This document shows, piece after piece, positions 54,669-63,240 of a DNA stretch of 64,000 nucleotides (its first letter is position 1; each line of letters begins with the position of its first letter). Where the stretch lies: assembly GCA_964035575.1 (NCBI GenBank), contig OZ037864.1, forward strand, positions 62,001-126,000. Direction: 5' to 3'. The DNA comes from Rhynchopus sp. YZ270_cl-10 (lineage: Eukaryota; Euglenozoa; Diplonemea; Diplonemida; Diplonemidae). Made by a program: the position numbers and the translations under genes. The notes below the pieces were generated by a model. That model was given only the letters and a program-made list of their open reading frames with translations. It made no database searches and was not told the origin of the DNA.

Positions 54669-54892
54669 CAAAAAAGATTTGAAAAGATGGATAATCCTCG
54701 CGTACACATATCTAACGAAGAGTTGAAAAGTGCAAACGCCTGACCGTTCAGCGAACCACAGGCATTTCTGTGACCCAAAAAATATTCAACAGCTTGCTGT
54801 GAAAAGGGCTGCTTTTAAAAATCAACCTTGCGGGTTGACAGTAAAAAATATGCCTCTTGAAGACATACAGGTACACTAGAGAGAAAGAAGGA

Positions 54893-54934
54893 AGGTGTAG
54901 ATCAGACTAAGCAGCTCACTTTGCTTAGTCACTG
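54893..54934 (+). repeat. H1 stem-loop
   Basis: GTGTAGATCAGACTAAGCAG then CTCACTTTGCTTAGTCACTG. ACTAAGCA can pair with TGCTTAGT. Confidence 0.55.
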
Positions 54935-55837
54935 AGGGGCGGGGAGATAAAGAGCTCATTGGGAGGGAAGTTTGAAAGTTTGTGTGTTTTTTGTTTTTAT
55001 TTATTGGGAGGGGCAGAGAAGCTACTAAGCGAATTATTTCAATTGTCATTCATAAAAGTGCAAATTGTTCGAAAGCAAAAAAAAAAAAAAAGGAAAACAA
55101 TTAGATTAAACCCGGACAGTTTTTGGGCAAACCCTGAACTGCTCAAGAACGTTCATTTGGCGTTCTTTCTTTTTACCGGCTGCTTCTAATTATTTCATTC
55201 AGGGAAAGAAAATTGATACTATTATGCCTCCTGAAAATGTAGAAATTGACATTTGTCCTTTTCCATCATTCAGGAAACACCCATCAGGTGATGTCACGTA
55301 TGAATGCAACGCTCAAAAAGAAGCAAATAACTGGGGGGAGAATAAAATTCAGATGAGGGGGGGAAAATGCAAGCGGACAGAAATCAGATAAAAGATTGAC
55401 TCAAACCCAAAGGCCCTCACCCCTCCACTGCTCAAACACAGTGGCGATTCACACACAGTCTTTTTTTTTCTTCCTTTTATTACCACTTTACTTGATAATC
55501 CGTTCAGTGTATCTGCCAACAGACAGTTACATTTTTTTTCAAAGGGTTTTCAGAAAACCCATGGTCATAAGCCTACATAGTATGACCAAAATCTACGTTG
55601 TGTTTTTCAAGACAAAACAACGAAAACAAACATAAACAACACGCGACACACACGCAAAAAAAAAAAATGGATTTCATCTTCTTTCCAAAGAAGAGAAAGT
55701 ACACAAACGGAGGTTTCAATTTTTGAGACACACACAATATAAAGCAAAGTTGATACCTGCAAATCAATGCAACACGCCTCTCACTCCTTGGGGTTATCCA
55801 AACCCCAGCACTTGGGAGTTGCTGACAAAAAAAAAAA

Positions 55838-55899
55838 CTGTAGTTGTTGATGCAGGCACCTCTGACTGACGTACGATGCCAGCCAAGATGAAAGCACAA
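55838..55899 (+). repeat. H4 repeat
   Basis: CTGTAGTTGTTGATGCAGGC then ACCTCTGACTGACGTACGAT and GCCAGCCAAGATGAAAGCAC. Confidence 0.75.
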
Positions 55900-56003
55900 A
55901 AGTACCCTGCGGCCTAACAGAAAAAAATAGTTTTGCAAACTTACCCAGCACTTCCAACCCCTGAGATTTCCTCCCCCCCCTAAGGCCCCCCATTGCTAAC
56001 AAA

Positions 56004-58169
56004 TCACGCCTGCAGCCTGCTTCCTTTTCTGACCAACACAATAAACGCGAGAGCACGGAACCCGATGAACAGCCCGATCATGAGACCACAGTAGGTTGCT
56101 GCTGCGGAGTCGTCGATGTCAAGGTTGTCGAGCAGCTGGTCGACACCCTCTGTGGAGTTGATGTACGCTGGCGAGCCTGTTTCGAAGGGGCTGGTTTTGA
56201 ACTCTGCAATGGCCAGCAGGTTGATGCCGTACTTCAGTGGACAGAGGTACTGCGCCCAACGCAGATACGCAGGCATGAAAGACGTCTTAATGAAAATACC
56301 CGCAAACAACACCTGCGGGATCAACACCACTGGAGACAGCGCCATCGCGTCCTGTGGGTTAGTGGAAACACTCCCCAGCACCACAGAAATAGAGGACGAC
56401 ACCAAACCAAGCGCAGTCGTCGCGAGCGTCATCCACACAAAGTTCCCTTGCAGCTCCATCAAGAAATAGCACACCAAAAATTGGACCAGGCACTGCAGAA
56501 GGGTGAGCGGAATCTCGACAAGGAGCTTTGAGATGAAGTAAGGGAAGGTGGAGTACGTTCCGGTTGCGAATTCGCGGAGGAAGACGGGCTTTTCGAGGGG
56601 GAAGGAGAGCAGCATGGGTTGCGCGCAGCCGAACATCCCGCCTAAGGCAATCTGAGAGACACCACCGAAGTGACGGTTGAGGCCGTCGTCTGCAACCTGC
56701 CATCCTTGGTCAGTCGCGCCTACGCCTTTGAAAACAAGCGCAACGATAAGGTTGATGAAGATGGTAGTCCCAAAGCGTGCAAGCAACGCCATTCTGTCGC
56801 GAATTACGTTCTGCGACTCACGCAGGCTGAGGGTGTGCAGCTGCACTAACATCGACGCCTTCGCGCTCTTGGTAAGCTCCTGCTCCCCACTCCCCACCTC
56901 ACGCTGCATCGGAATCAACGCGGCAGAACCTGAAACGTTCTCCCAGTAGTCCGCAAGAAGCTGCTTCGGCCGCTTCGCCTCTGCCGGGGCGAGGGTCTCC
57001 GTGTTAGAGTCAAGCGGCACCAACTCCTCGTTCTCGAGAGACTGCTGCTCCAGCCACATCCCCTCAAGCTGCATGCAGAACATAATGTGGTCAGCAGGGT
57101 TGTGCCCAGCACTGACCGGGTGTCCCGCATTCGCGAAGTGGGTCTCCAAATTTGCGACCGGGCCGTCATACACACTACGCCCCGCGCTCACAAGAATGAC
57201 ATCCTCAAAGAGCTGGAAGACCTCAGAGGAGGGCTGATGGATGGTTGCGACAACGGTGCGTTTGACGCCGTCGTACTCTCCATTTGCAAGCTGACGGAGC
57301 ATATCGCACACTAGCCAAGAAGAGTAGCTGTCCAACCCCGAGGTCGGCTCGTCAAGGAAGAGGTACTGCGGGTTTGCGACCAGCTCAATGCCGATGGCGG
57401 TGCGCTTCTTCTCACCCCCTGAGAGCCCTGGGATGAGAGAGTTTCCTGTGTACGTGTTGGCGCACTTCTCGAGACGCAGCTTCTTGAGGGTGCTCATGAC
57501 GAGCTCCTCTCTGCCCTCTGCGGAGAGGGAAGGGTTGCGCAGCTTTGCAGAAAAGTGGAGAGCTTCGTACGGCGTCTGCGTAGGGAACAACGAATCCTCT
57601 TGGGTCACGTAGGCAACCTTGTTGCGGAAATCCTTTGGATTCAGGGGGCTGTTGTCCAACATAACCGACCCCTGCACTGTCACACCATTCACCCCTGTCG
57701 CAACCCGCCCTGCAAGCAAATTCAACAGAGACGACTTACCCGCACCGCTGGGCCCCATGATGCAGCAGACACGCCCGCCGTTGATACTCCCGTTCACGCC
57801 TTTTAGGATCCGCTTTTTTCCTGCAGGTTTGAGGTCCTCAGCTGCGATGTGCACAGTGTTGAAGGCGCCGTTCCATTTTACTTCAGCGCTGCCGTCGGGG
57901 TTGAGCTTTTCTGGTATGCAGGTCGACCATTTGCCGTTTGCGGGGCGTGCCAGGGCAGGGCAGTGTGGTGCCATGGGGGCGGCTTTGTCCTTGACGTCGT
58001 AGGTGATGCCGCTCCACGTTAGGGACATCGCGTTCTCGGTGGAGTTGGCCCTCTTGATGAGGGGCGAGCCCAGCGAGGATTGGTAGTCCGGTTGGTACTC
58101 AGCTCGGAAGTCGTCCTGTGTGTAGTCGGCATCAAGGATCTCCACCTCGCCGTCGTTGATGAGTGTCAT
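56004..58169 (-). CDS. ABCG4: diverged ABCG half-transporter, 721 aa
   Basis: Same family as ABCG1-3 but outside the tandem array and clearly diverged. It has a longer acidic N-terminus (MTLINDGEVEILDADYTQDD), then TWSGITYDVKDK and a Tudor/SH3-like segment at about 80-115 (LNPDGSAEVKWNG ... EDLKP). Walker A is GPSGAGKS at 139-146, followed by LSGGE, YLFLDEPTSGLDSYSSW, TIHQPSSEVFQLFED and six TM segments ending VLVRKGSRLQA. The ATG at 58169 was chosen; the open frame extends upstream to a GTG in AT-rich DNA. Two stretches of its DNA, 57190-57277 and 57324-57434, are identical to ABCG2/3, while the flanks differ widely. An H1 stem-loop lies 75-115 bp before the start codon. Confidence 0.95.
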   Translation of the reverse strand: MTLINDGEVEILDADYTQDDFRAEYQPDYQSSLGSPLIKRANSTENAMSLTWSGITYDVKDKAAPMAPHCPALARPANGKWSTCIPEKLNPDGSAEVKWNGAFNTVHIAAEDLKPAGKKRILKGVNGSINGGRVCCIMGPSGAGKSSLLNLLAGRVATGVNGVTVQGSVMLDNSPLNPKDFRNKVAYVTQEDSLFPTQTPYEALHFSAKLRNPSLSAEGREELVMSTLKKLRLEKCANTYTGNSLIPGLSGGEKKRTAIGIELVANPQYLFLDEPTSGLDSYSSWLVCDMLRQLANGEYDGVKRTVVATIHQPSSEVFQLFEDVILVSAGRSVYDGPVANLETHFANAGHPVSAGHNPADHIMFCMQLEGMWLEQQSLENEELVPLDSNTETLAPAEAKRPKQLLADYWENVSGSAALIPMQREVGSGEQELTKSAKASMLVQLHTLSLRESQNVIRDRMALLARFGTTIFINLIVALVFKGVGATDQGWQVADDGLNRHFGGVSQIALGGMFGCAQPMLLSFPLEKPVFLREFATGTYSTFPYFISKLLVEIPLTLLQCLVQFLVCYFLMELQGNFVWMTLATTALGLVSSSISVVLGSVSTNPQDAMALSPVVLIPQVLFAGIFIKTSFMPAYLRWAQYLCPLKYGINLLAIAEFKTSPFETGSPAYINSTEGVDQLLDNLDIDDSAAATYCGLMIGLFIGFRALAFIVLVRKGSRLQA

Positions 58170-58243
58170 TTGTTGTTTTGTTGGCGTCCCTATGATGGGG
58201 GTTTTTCTGTGTTCTTTTTTGATCACCCAAAAGAGAGAAAAGT

Positions 58244-58284
58244 TTATAAGATGATCCTAAGCCTCTCTCTGCGTAGTCACCTTA
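58244..58284 (+). repeat. H1 stem-loop just upstream of ABCG4
   Basis: TATAAGATGATCCTAAGCCT then CTCTCTGCGTAGTCACCTTA. It lies 75-115 bp before the start codon, in antisense to the gene. Confidence 0.65.
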
Positions 58285-58869
58285 TCATATTCGTTATCGC
58301 ACAGCATCACCACAAGAGATGTGCTTGTTTGTAACAAGGTGCAACTTATTCGGGAGTTGCTATGTGTACCATGGAGTACGACGAGTGCATTGCAAACGCA
58401 GCCCACGACGTGCACACCAGCCACACAGTGTCCAAATAGAGGTCAAAATGTCGGGGCTATATAGTGAAGAGAGAGGAGAGAGAAGAGGGGAGGAGAAAAA
58501 AAGGAGAAAAAAAGGGTTTCTTCTTTGTTTTCTCGGGAAGCACGAGACGTTTATTTGCGGGGAAGGATGGGTAGAGGAAGTCGGAGGGGGGGGTTTTTTT
58601 GATGCGGACCTAAGCCGCAGACTAAAAAAAAAAAAAGCGTTTGAAATTGAGAAACGACCCCCTCCCCCATTGTACGGGGACACAGCTCTTTTTGTAAAAG
58701 GGGTACAAAAAAAAATAGGGTAGAATTTATGTGCATACACCTTCTGACGAAGGTACACCGAAAAGTCCACAATAAGAGAGATGCACGGAGCAAGAAAAAA
58801 ATAAAGAGTAGTTTGAAACGTAAACACAGTTCGGTCGTGCTCATGCAAAAAACAAAAACGAAAAAAAAT

Positions 58870-58894
58870 ATAAGATGACGCTAAGCGTCACCTT
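58870..58894 (+). repeat. Minimal H1 stem-loop
   Basis: TAAGATGACGCTAAGCGTCA then CCTTA. TGACGC pairs with GCGTCA. It is the shortest member, lacking the CCTC loop. Confidence 0.6.
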
Positions 58895-59479
58895 AAAACG
58901 TCCCCGCACAAAACCTCTCAGTCTCCCTTGCGTCGCAAACAAGCCGTTCTTGTTTCATCGGTTTGTCAAGTTTTCGTTTTGTTTTAGAATAAAAAAATAT
59001 TGGACGAAGATGTGCCTCTTGTGCTCAGAAACTACCTTGCCTGAATGACGTGACACTTTTTTCCGCATTTTTGGAACAGTGGAGTATATACTACATTGCA
59101 GATCACCACGTTTGATTATTTTTTTTGTTTTTTGTTAAGAAACTCCGAGACTTCCTTATCCCCCTTTTCTTTCTTTTTTGTTACATCAAAAATACAGTGA
59201 TGCAGAACATCACCACAGAGCGTCTACCCCCCTACTTCACCCCCCTACCCTATTAAAATACTTTTTACATACAGAGTGCGTTAGATCAAATGTTACAACG
59301 TTTGATCCAATGTTCGGTGTATGTTTTTTAATGTGCTTTTGACAGTCACCTATCCGGGAACGGGAGCTGTACACAAAATGTCACCCAAAAGGCTAAAAAA
59401 AAATGAATTTCAATGGAAGAAAGCGTCATTCTCAACCCAGAGAATGGGTTTCCTTTTTCAGGGAAAAAAGGGTTGCTTT

Positions 59480-59528
59480 TTGAAAACTTGGTTGTATTAG
59501 TGTAGCCACCCTAGAGTGTGCTCCACTA
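59480..59528 (+). repeat. H5 repeat
   Basis: TGAAAACTTGGTTGTATTAG then TGTAGCCACCCTAGAGTGTG and CTCCACTA. Confidence 0.75.
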
Positions 59529-59687
59529 ACTTTTTTTCTTTTGTTTTGCAAACGACCAGCCATTTGAATGAGATCTTGATTTTTTTTTTTTGAGGGTAGT
59601 GTCAAAAAATCTCGAGCCGTATCTGGAGAAAGACACCCCACAAGACTCGTACCGCAATACATGTAGCTCTCGTACAACGCAACAAAA

Positions 59688-59707
59688 CCCCCCCCCCCCC
59701 CCCCCCC
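59688..59707 (+). repeat. Poly-C run
   Basis: Twenty consecutive C, unusual in this AT-rich setting. Confidence 0.9.
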
Positions 59708-59967
59708 AAAACCAAAACCCCGCTGGTCGTGAGCAAACCATGCACACTTCACACCACGTTGTTTTTTTTCCCATTATGTTTTACTTTTCCTTTTCGCAAA
59801 AAGCAAAAAAGAAAATACACTGTTTTTTTTGCACACATGGCACTCAACTGTATCTTTAAGTGCCGCACATACCCCAACACACACACAGGCGTGTTTACGA
59901 TTTTTTTTCCAGGCAATTTTTGTATCAACAATTGCCCCCTCAAGGTTTTATATTTACGTTTTATTTC

Positions 59968-60807
59968 TTACTCCATAGACTCTATCCAGAGGTCTACTCC
60001 TACCAGGTTGGACACTGCATCGACACCGTCTTCAATTTCGTCGTCGGACACCTGTTTTGATTGATTGTTTTTGTCATACTTCGCTTCATTTGTCATACCT
60101 GAACAGGAAGGTCGAGAACACAACGAAGCTTGAACATCGGATCATCTGTGAATGGTGCAGACGCCATTTCGGAGGAGAAGTTGAGGATCCGGACACCTTT
60201 CTTGGTGAGGTACTCACTGAAATGCAGCACAATCCCGCTGGCGTCGTGGCCTGTTGTTGTTGTGGTTTGGTAAGGGTGTGGTTGTGTTGCGTTGTCATAC
60301 CAGTAATCCTCACAACCTTTATTCTGTGTCTGTGCGGAACCGAGTACACAACATCAGGTGCAGTCGCCTTGTGGATGCACACCTTGACCTGGTCCAGCGC
60401 AGAGAGGTCCTCCTTAAGCAGTTCCTCTGCCCCCAGCTGGCACTTCACAACAAGCATCATCGAGAGGTCGCGTCCGAGGAGTGTGGCTCGTGAGGACATT
60501 ACGTCACCACCGTACTTCGACACTACCTCCAGCACATCGGACACCATCTGGCCTGTAAAATGGAGCAATAAGGTAAATGGATAACATTTTATCTCTGCAA
60601 CACAGATCTTATACACTCTTTGGCCTCTTAATGTGCACATTCTGATTCTGAAAACGGAAGGCAAAAATCGCGGGGGGAAAAAAACGGAGAAAAATGGGGG
60701 GTGAATAGGGGGGGAATACCTTGCCGTTGTGGCCCAGCGGCGTGTACCACACACGCTGCACGTTCTTTGGTTGATGCTACCAGCATCGCTCGTGTTGCCC
60801 GCATCAT
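59968..60807 (-). CDS. Four-exon protein with two ACT domains (GcvR-like), 191 aa
   Basis: Exons are 60807-60720, 60552-60301, 60250-60099 and 60051-59968, with introns of 167, 50 and 47 nt. All are GT-AG with GTATT or GTATG donors and ACAG acceptors, in phases 1, 1 and 0. Splicing gives MMRATRAMLVASTKERAACV...AAGPQRQGQ for the first ACT domain (about 16-92). The second (about 107-185) starts IKVVRITGHDASGIVLHF and runs through KKGVRILNF, ending DLWIESME. The GPxRxG and GHDxxGI turns are the ligand-loop motifs of paired ACT domains in GcvR-type proteins, which sense amino acids or regulate glycine cleavage in bacteria. The basic, hydroxylated start could be a mitochondrial targeting peptide. 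An in-frame TAA lies nine codons upstream of the ATG. Its ligand and target are unknown. Confidence 0.88.
60052..60098 (-). other. Intron 3 (47 nt) of the ACT gene
   Basis: Donor CAG|GTATGACAAATG and acceptor AAAACAG|GTGTCC. It is phase 0 and joins DLPVQ to VSDDE. Confidence 0.85.
60251..60300 (-). other. Intron 2 (50 nt) of the ACT gene
   Basis: Donor ACTG|GTATGACAAC and acceptor CAACAACAG|GCCAC. It is phase 1 and splits the glycine codon of the GHD motif. Confidence 0.87.
60553..60719 (-). other. Intron 1 (167 nt) of the ACT gene
   Basis: Donor CAAG|GTATTCCCC and acceptor TTTTACAG|GCCAG. It is phase 1 and splits the glycine codon of PQRQGQ. It is the longest intron seen in the window. Confidence 0.85.
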
Positions 60808-61440
60808 CTTGTCTTTTGTGGTTGCAGTTTACTTCACGCAGTACAAAGTTCGTAGAGTGCGAGGCAGAAAGAGAACGAGGGGGAAAATATAGAAGAAAAA
60901 AAGAAAAGGTATATCACAGGGTAGGGAACGGAAAAGGGAAAAGAATTGGTGTACAAGTAAGTGTGGTGTGTGTTTTTTTTGTCGCAAAAAAGAGGGAGTT
61001 GTTTAGGTTGCTGTTTGTGTACGTTAATTTCTGTGTGGTACTTTTGGTATTCTGGATTGGGGTGGGGCAAGTAAGCTTAATTTTACAACAAAAATTGTGT
61101 TTTCTTTTATAAGACCACCATTCTGAGAAGATAATTTCACGGAAGTTAGAGAGATTCATGTTATTTACTATTTATCTTTTTTGGAGGAAATCATTTTAAA
61201 CCTGAAAGACCCTACCTACAGAGTTATCACTTCACCCACACAACGAATGTCATTAACAAAACTCCCCACAAAGGGAAACTTCCACACCCCTCCTCTTGGT
61301 CAAAAAATTCCTCAAAACCAGGAATTGCAATATTGACCCTTTACCTTCACACCGATTTCAATACTATACCTTACTCTCACCCTGCGGGGTAAGGAAAGGT
61401 TGTGAGGAAAAAAAAACGATCTGCAACAAAAAACAAAACA
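60808..61440. other. Region between the ACT gene and the 61.4 kb gene
   Basis: No gene seen. It carries a partial R1 copy (61290-61410) with TTTCAATACTATACCTTACT, about 500-600 bp upstream of the ACT start codon. Confidence 0.65.
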
Positions 61441-61950
61441 TCATTTTTGGTAGGCAGCTATAGTCTTCATCAGGGCTGAATAGCATTCTGTGAAGGTTTC
61501 CTTCTTCAGAGAGGTCTCGCTCGCAAGCGGCAGGCGCTCCTCTGTGGCCGCTGCTGGCGGGCGTCGTGCAGCGCTGCTTCCACCCCCGCCACCATCCCCC
61601 TTACCTTCTTCACCCCTTTGTTCCTCCCTCTTCTTCTCCTCCTTGTCCGCGAGGGTGCGGACGTGCTCCTTTAACTCATCTTTGTCGGCCTCTCGTTTAT
61701 ATTGCGAATCAAAGCTTGGCAACTCCCCTTTTGAGTTGATGCTGACGCACGCTGGGAGGGGTGGTTTGTCCTTTTCTATCCGTTGTGCGGCGCGTGCGCT
61801 GGCCTGGTAGGTAGACTCGCTGCACACAGAGTCTTCCACCAAGTGATCGCCCTGTACCAACAACGCTCCTGACACGTCTTTGATGACACATTCCTGCCAC
61901 TCCGCTGGTGCAGCCTCCTCCTGTTGGGAGCTGCCTTCTGGGTCGCTCAT
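61441..61950 (-). CDS. Unrecognised 169-aa charged protein
   Basis: A continuous frame starting MSDPEGSSQQEEAAPAEW and ending MKTIAAYQK, with TGA at 61441-61443. The N-terminal 60 residues look folded (ECVIKDVSGALLVQGDH, then VEDSVCSESTYQASARAAQR). Residues about 85-115 are highly charged and likely helical (KREADKDELKEHVRTLADKE), followed by a glycine-rich linker (KGDGGGGGSSAARR) and a C-terminal helix. GC content and codon third positions match the neighbouring genes, which supports it as real. I recognise no domain. The upstream stem-loop at 62248-62282 resembles the one found before ABCG1-3. Confidence 0.65.
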   Translation of the reverse strand: MSDPEGSSQQEEAAPAEWQECVIKDVSGALLVQGDHLVEDSVCSESTYQASARAAQRIEKDKPPLPACVSINSKGELPSFDSQYKREADKDELKEHVRTLADKEEKKREEQRGEEGKGDGGGGGSSAARRPPAAATEERLPLASETSLKKETFTECYSALMKTIAAYQK

Positions 61951-62247
61951 ATTATTGAAAAATTAAATGTTATGAAGTTTTGTATTATTTTTTTTGTGTA
62001 AAAGACTGCGAGGAGGATTAAGAGGTTGAGAGAGAGAGAGAAAGGTTGGTAAAGAAGAACTGCAGGTAGTGGAAAAAATATGGGGTGTGCTTTATTTTGA
62101 GAACGGGAAAGGCAGTGAAAAAGGTAAGTGGTTTGTTTTGTAAGGGGGGTCACCCAATCTTGCTTTTAATGCAAGGATAAAAACAGATGAAAAAAAATTG
62201 CCCCTTTTTTTTTCGACGATCTCCACAGACAGACACATATCGTCCTT

Positions 62248-62282
62248 GAGTGTGGCAGAGATACGACTCTGTCTGACACTGT
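62248..62282. promoter_or_regulatory. Upstream stem-loop, copy before the 61.4 kb gene
   Basis: GAGTGTGGCAGAGATACGAC then TCTGTCTGACACTG can fold with AGTGT/ACACT and CAGAGA/TCTG arms. It is 298 bp before the start codon and shares its GTGTGGCAGAGA core with the ABCG upstream copies. Confidence 0.45.
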
Positions 62283-62930
62283 TTACTTTATTTTGAAACA
62301 TAGATACGTTGGGTACCTAAAATCCGCTGGAAAATATAAAACATTTTTTTTTTTAAACACAGCACGCTGTGATCTGTCAAATTAGGATAGCGGGGGGTGT
62401 TTGGGGGCTTAGGGCACACCTTTGAATGGGAGTACCGAACATCATCAATGACATAAAAAAAGGCACATGGTTCGCGCTTCAATTGTCGGAACCTTGTGTT
62501 CTTTTTGTTTTTTGTTTTTTTTTTTGTATCGACAAAGTCCAAAAAGAGGTCGGTCCAATACTCAAATATCACCCAAAAATGGAGCTAGAATAGAGGCAGC
62601 ACACCTTATCCCGAAAGACTGTGGTGGAGATTAGGAGAGAAATTAGGACCTCTGGTACGTTCTTTTCAACGACAATGTACTTCCTCATTGCCAGAACGTT
62701 TTTGGTCCATTTTTTTTTGAGAGATTCTGTGCAGATGGTAAGGGTAGGCACACTTTTTTATTTGTTTAATGCTCGCGCGCGCGGAAAATTTTGAGATTCC
62801 AAAAAAAAAAAAACATGGAAGAAAAAAAAACATTGCCTTACGTCAACAGGTTATCTTGACTTTCCCTCCCGTCTTCCTCCACGGGAAAAATCAACCAAAT
62901 ATCTTCGAACACAGAATCATCCATATACGA

Positions 62931-62967
62931 GTGGGTCACATGATATAATTCTATCATGTGACCCCAC
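62931..62967. repeat. 15-bp-arm palindrome
   Basis: GTGGGTCACATGATA and TATCATGTGACCCCAC are inverted around a 6-nt loop, with one bulge. Confidence 0.75.
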
Positions 62968-63137
62968 CGTGGAGAGCAATCGGCTCGCGCATCAAAAGAA
63001 AGCAGAGAAAAGGGGAAAAGAAAAAGACAAAAGTTGGGTACCGTGCGCCTGCGGCGCTACCTGTTCCCAGTCAGGAACGCCACAATTTTATCCGAATTTG
63101 GATTTTCCGACCTGAAAATGACCCTTGTTTATGAGGA

Positions 63138-63240
63138 TGGGTTCATATTTTGTGGAAATTTATGCCACTAAAATTTTGCCGGTTTTTCTGTATATCCCAC
63201 CACAGAACGAGCGGATTCTGGAAATGCCTATCGCGGCATG
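63138..63240 (+). repeat. Dispersed repeat, second copy of 14690-14790
   Basis: Shares TATTTTGTG.AAATTTA, then CTAAAATTTTG, then TATATCCCACCACA and GGAAATGC in the same order and spacing as the copy at 14.7 kb. Confidence 0.65.

Larger units (their letters stand above)
52829..56003. other. Non-coding region between the array and ABCG4
   Basis: No gene seen. It contains H3 repeats with TATCGAACC arms at 53091-53152 and 54471-54538, a gene-fragment copy at 53365-53500, an H5 repeat at 53845-53894, a repeat shared with 36848-36945 at 54563-54668, an H1 stem-loop at 54893-54934 and an H4 repeat at 55838-55899. Confidence 0.65.
58170..59967. other. Non-coding region upstream of ABCG4
   Basis: No gene supported. 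It contains H1 stem-loops at 58244-58284 and 58870-58894, a GATCAAA/TTTGATC hairpin at 59285-59312, an H5 repeat at 59480-59528 and a poly-C run at 59688-59707. Confidence 0.65.
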
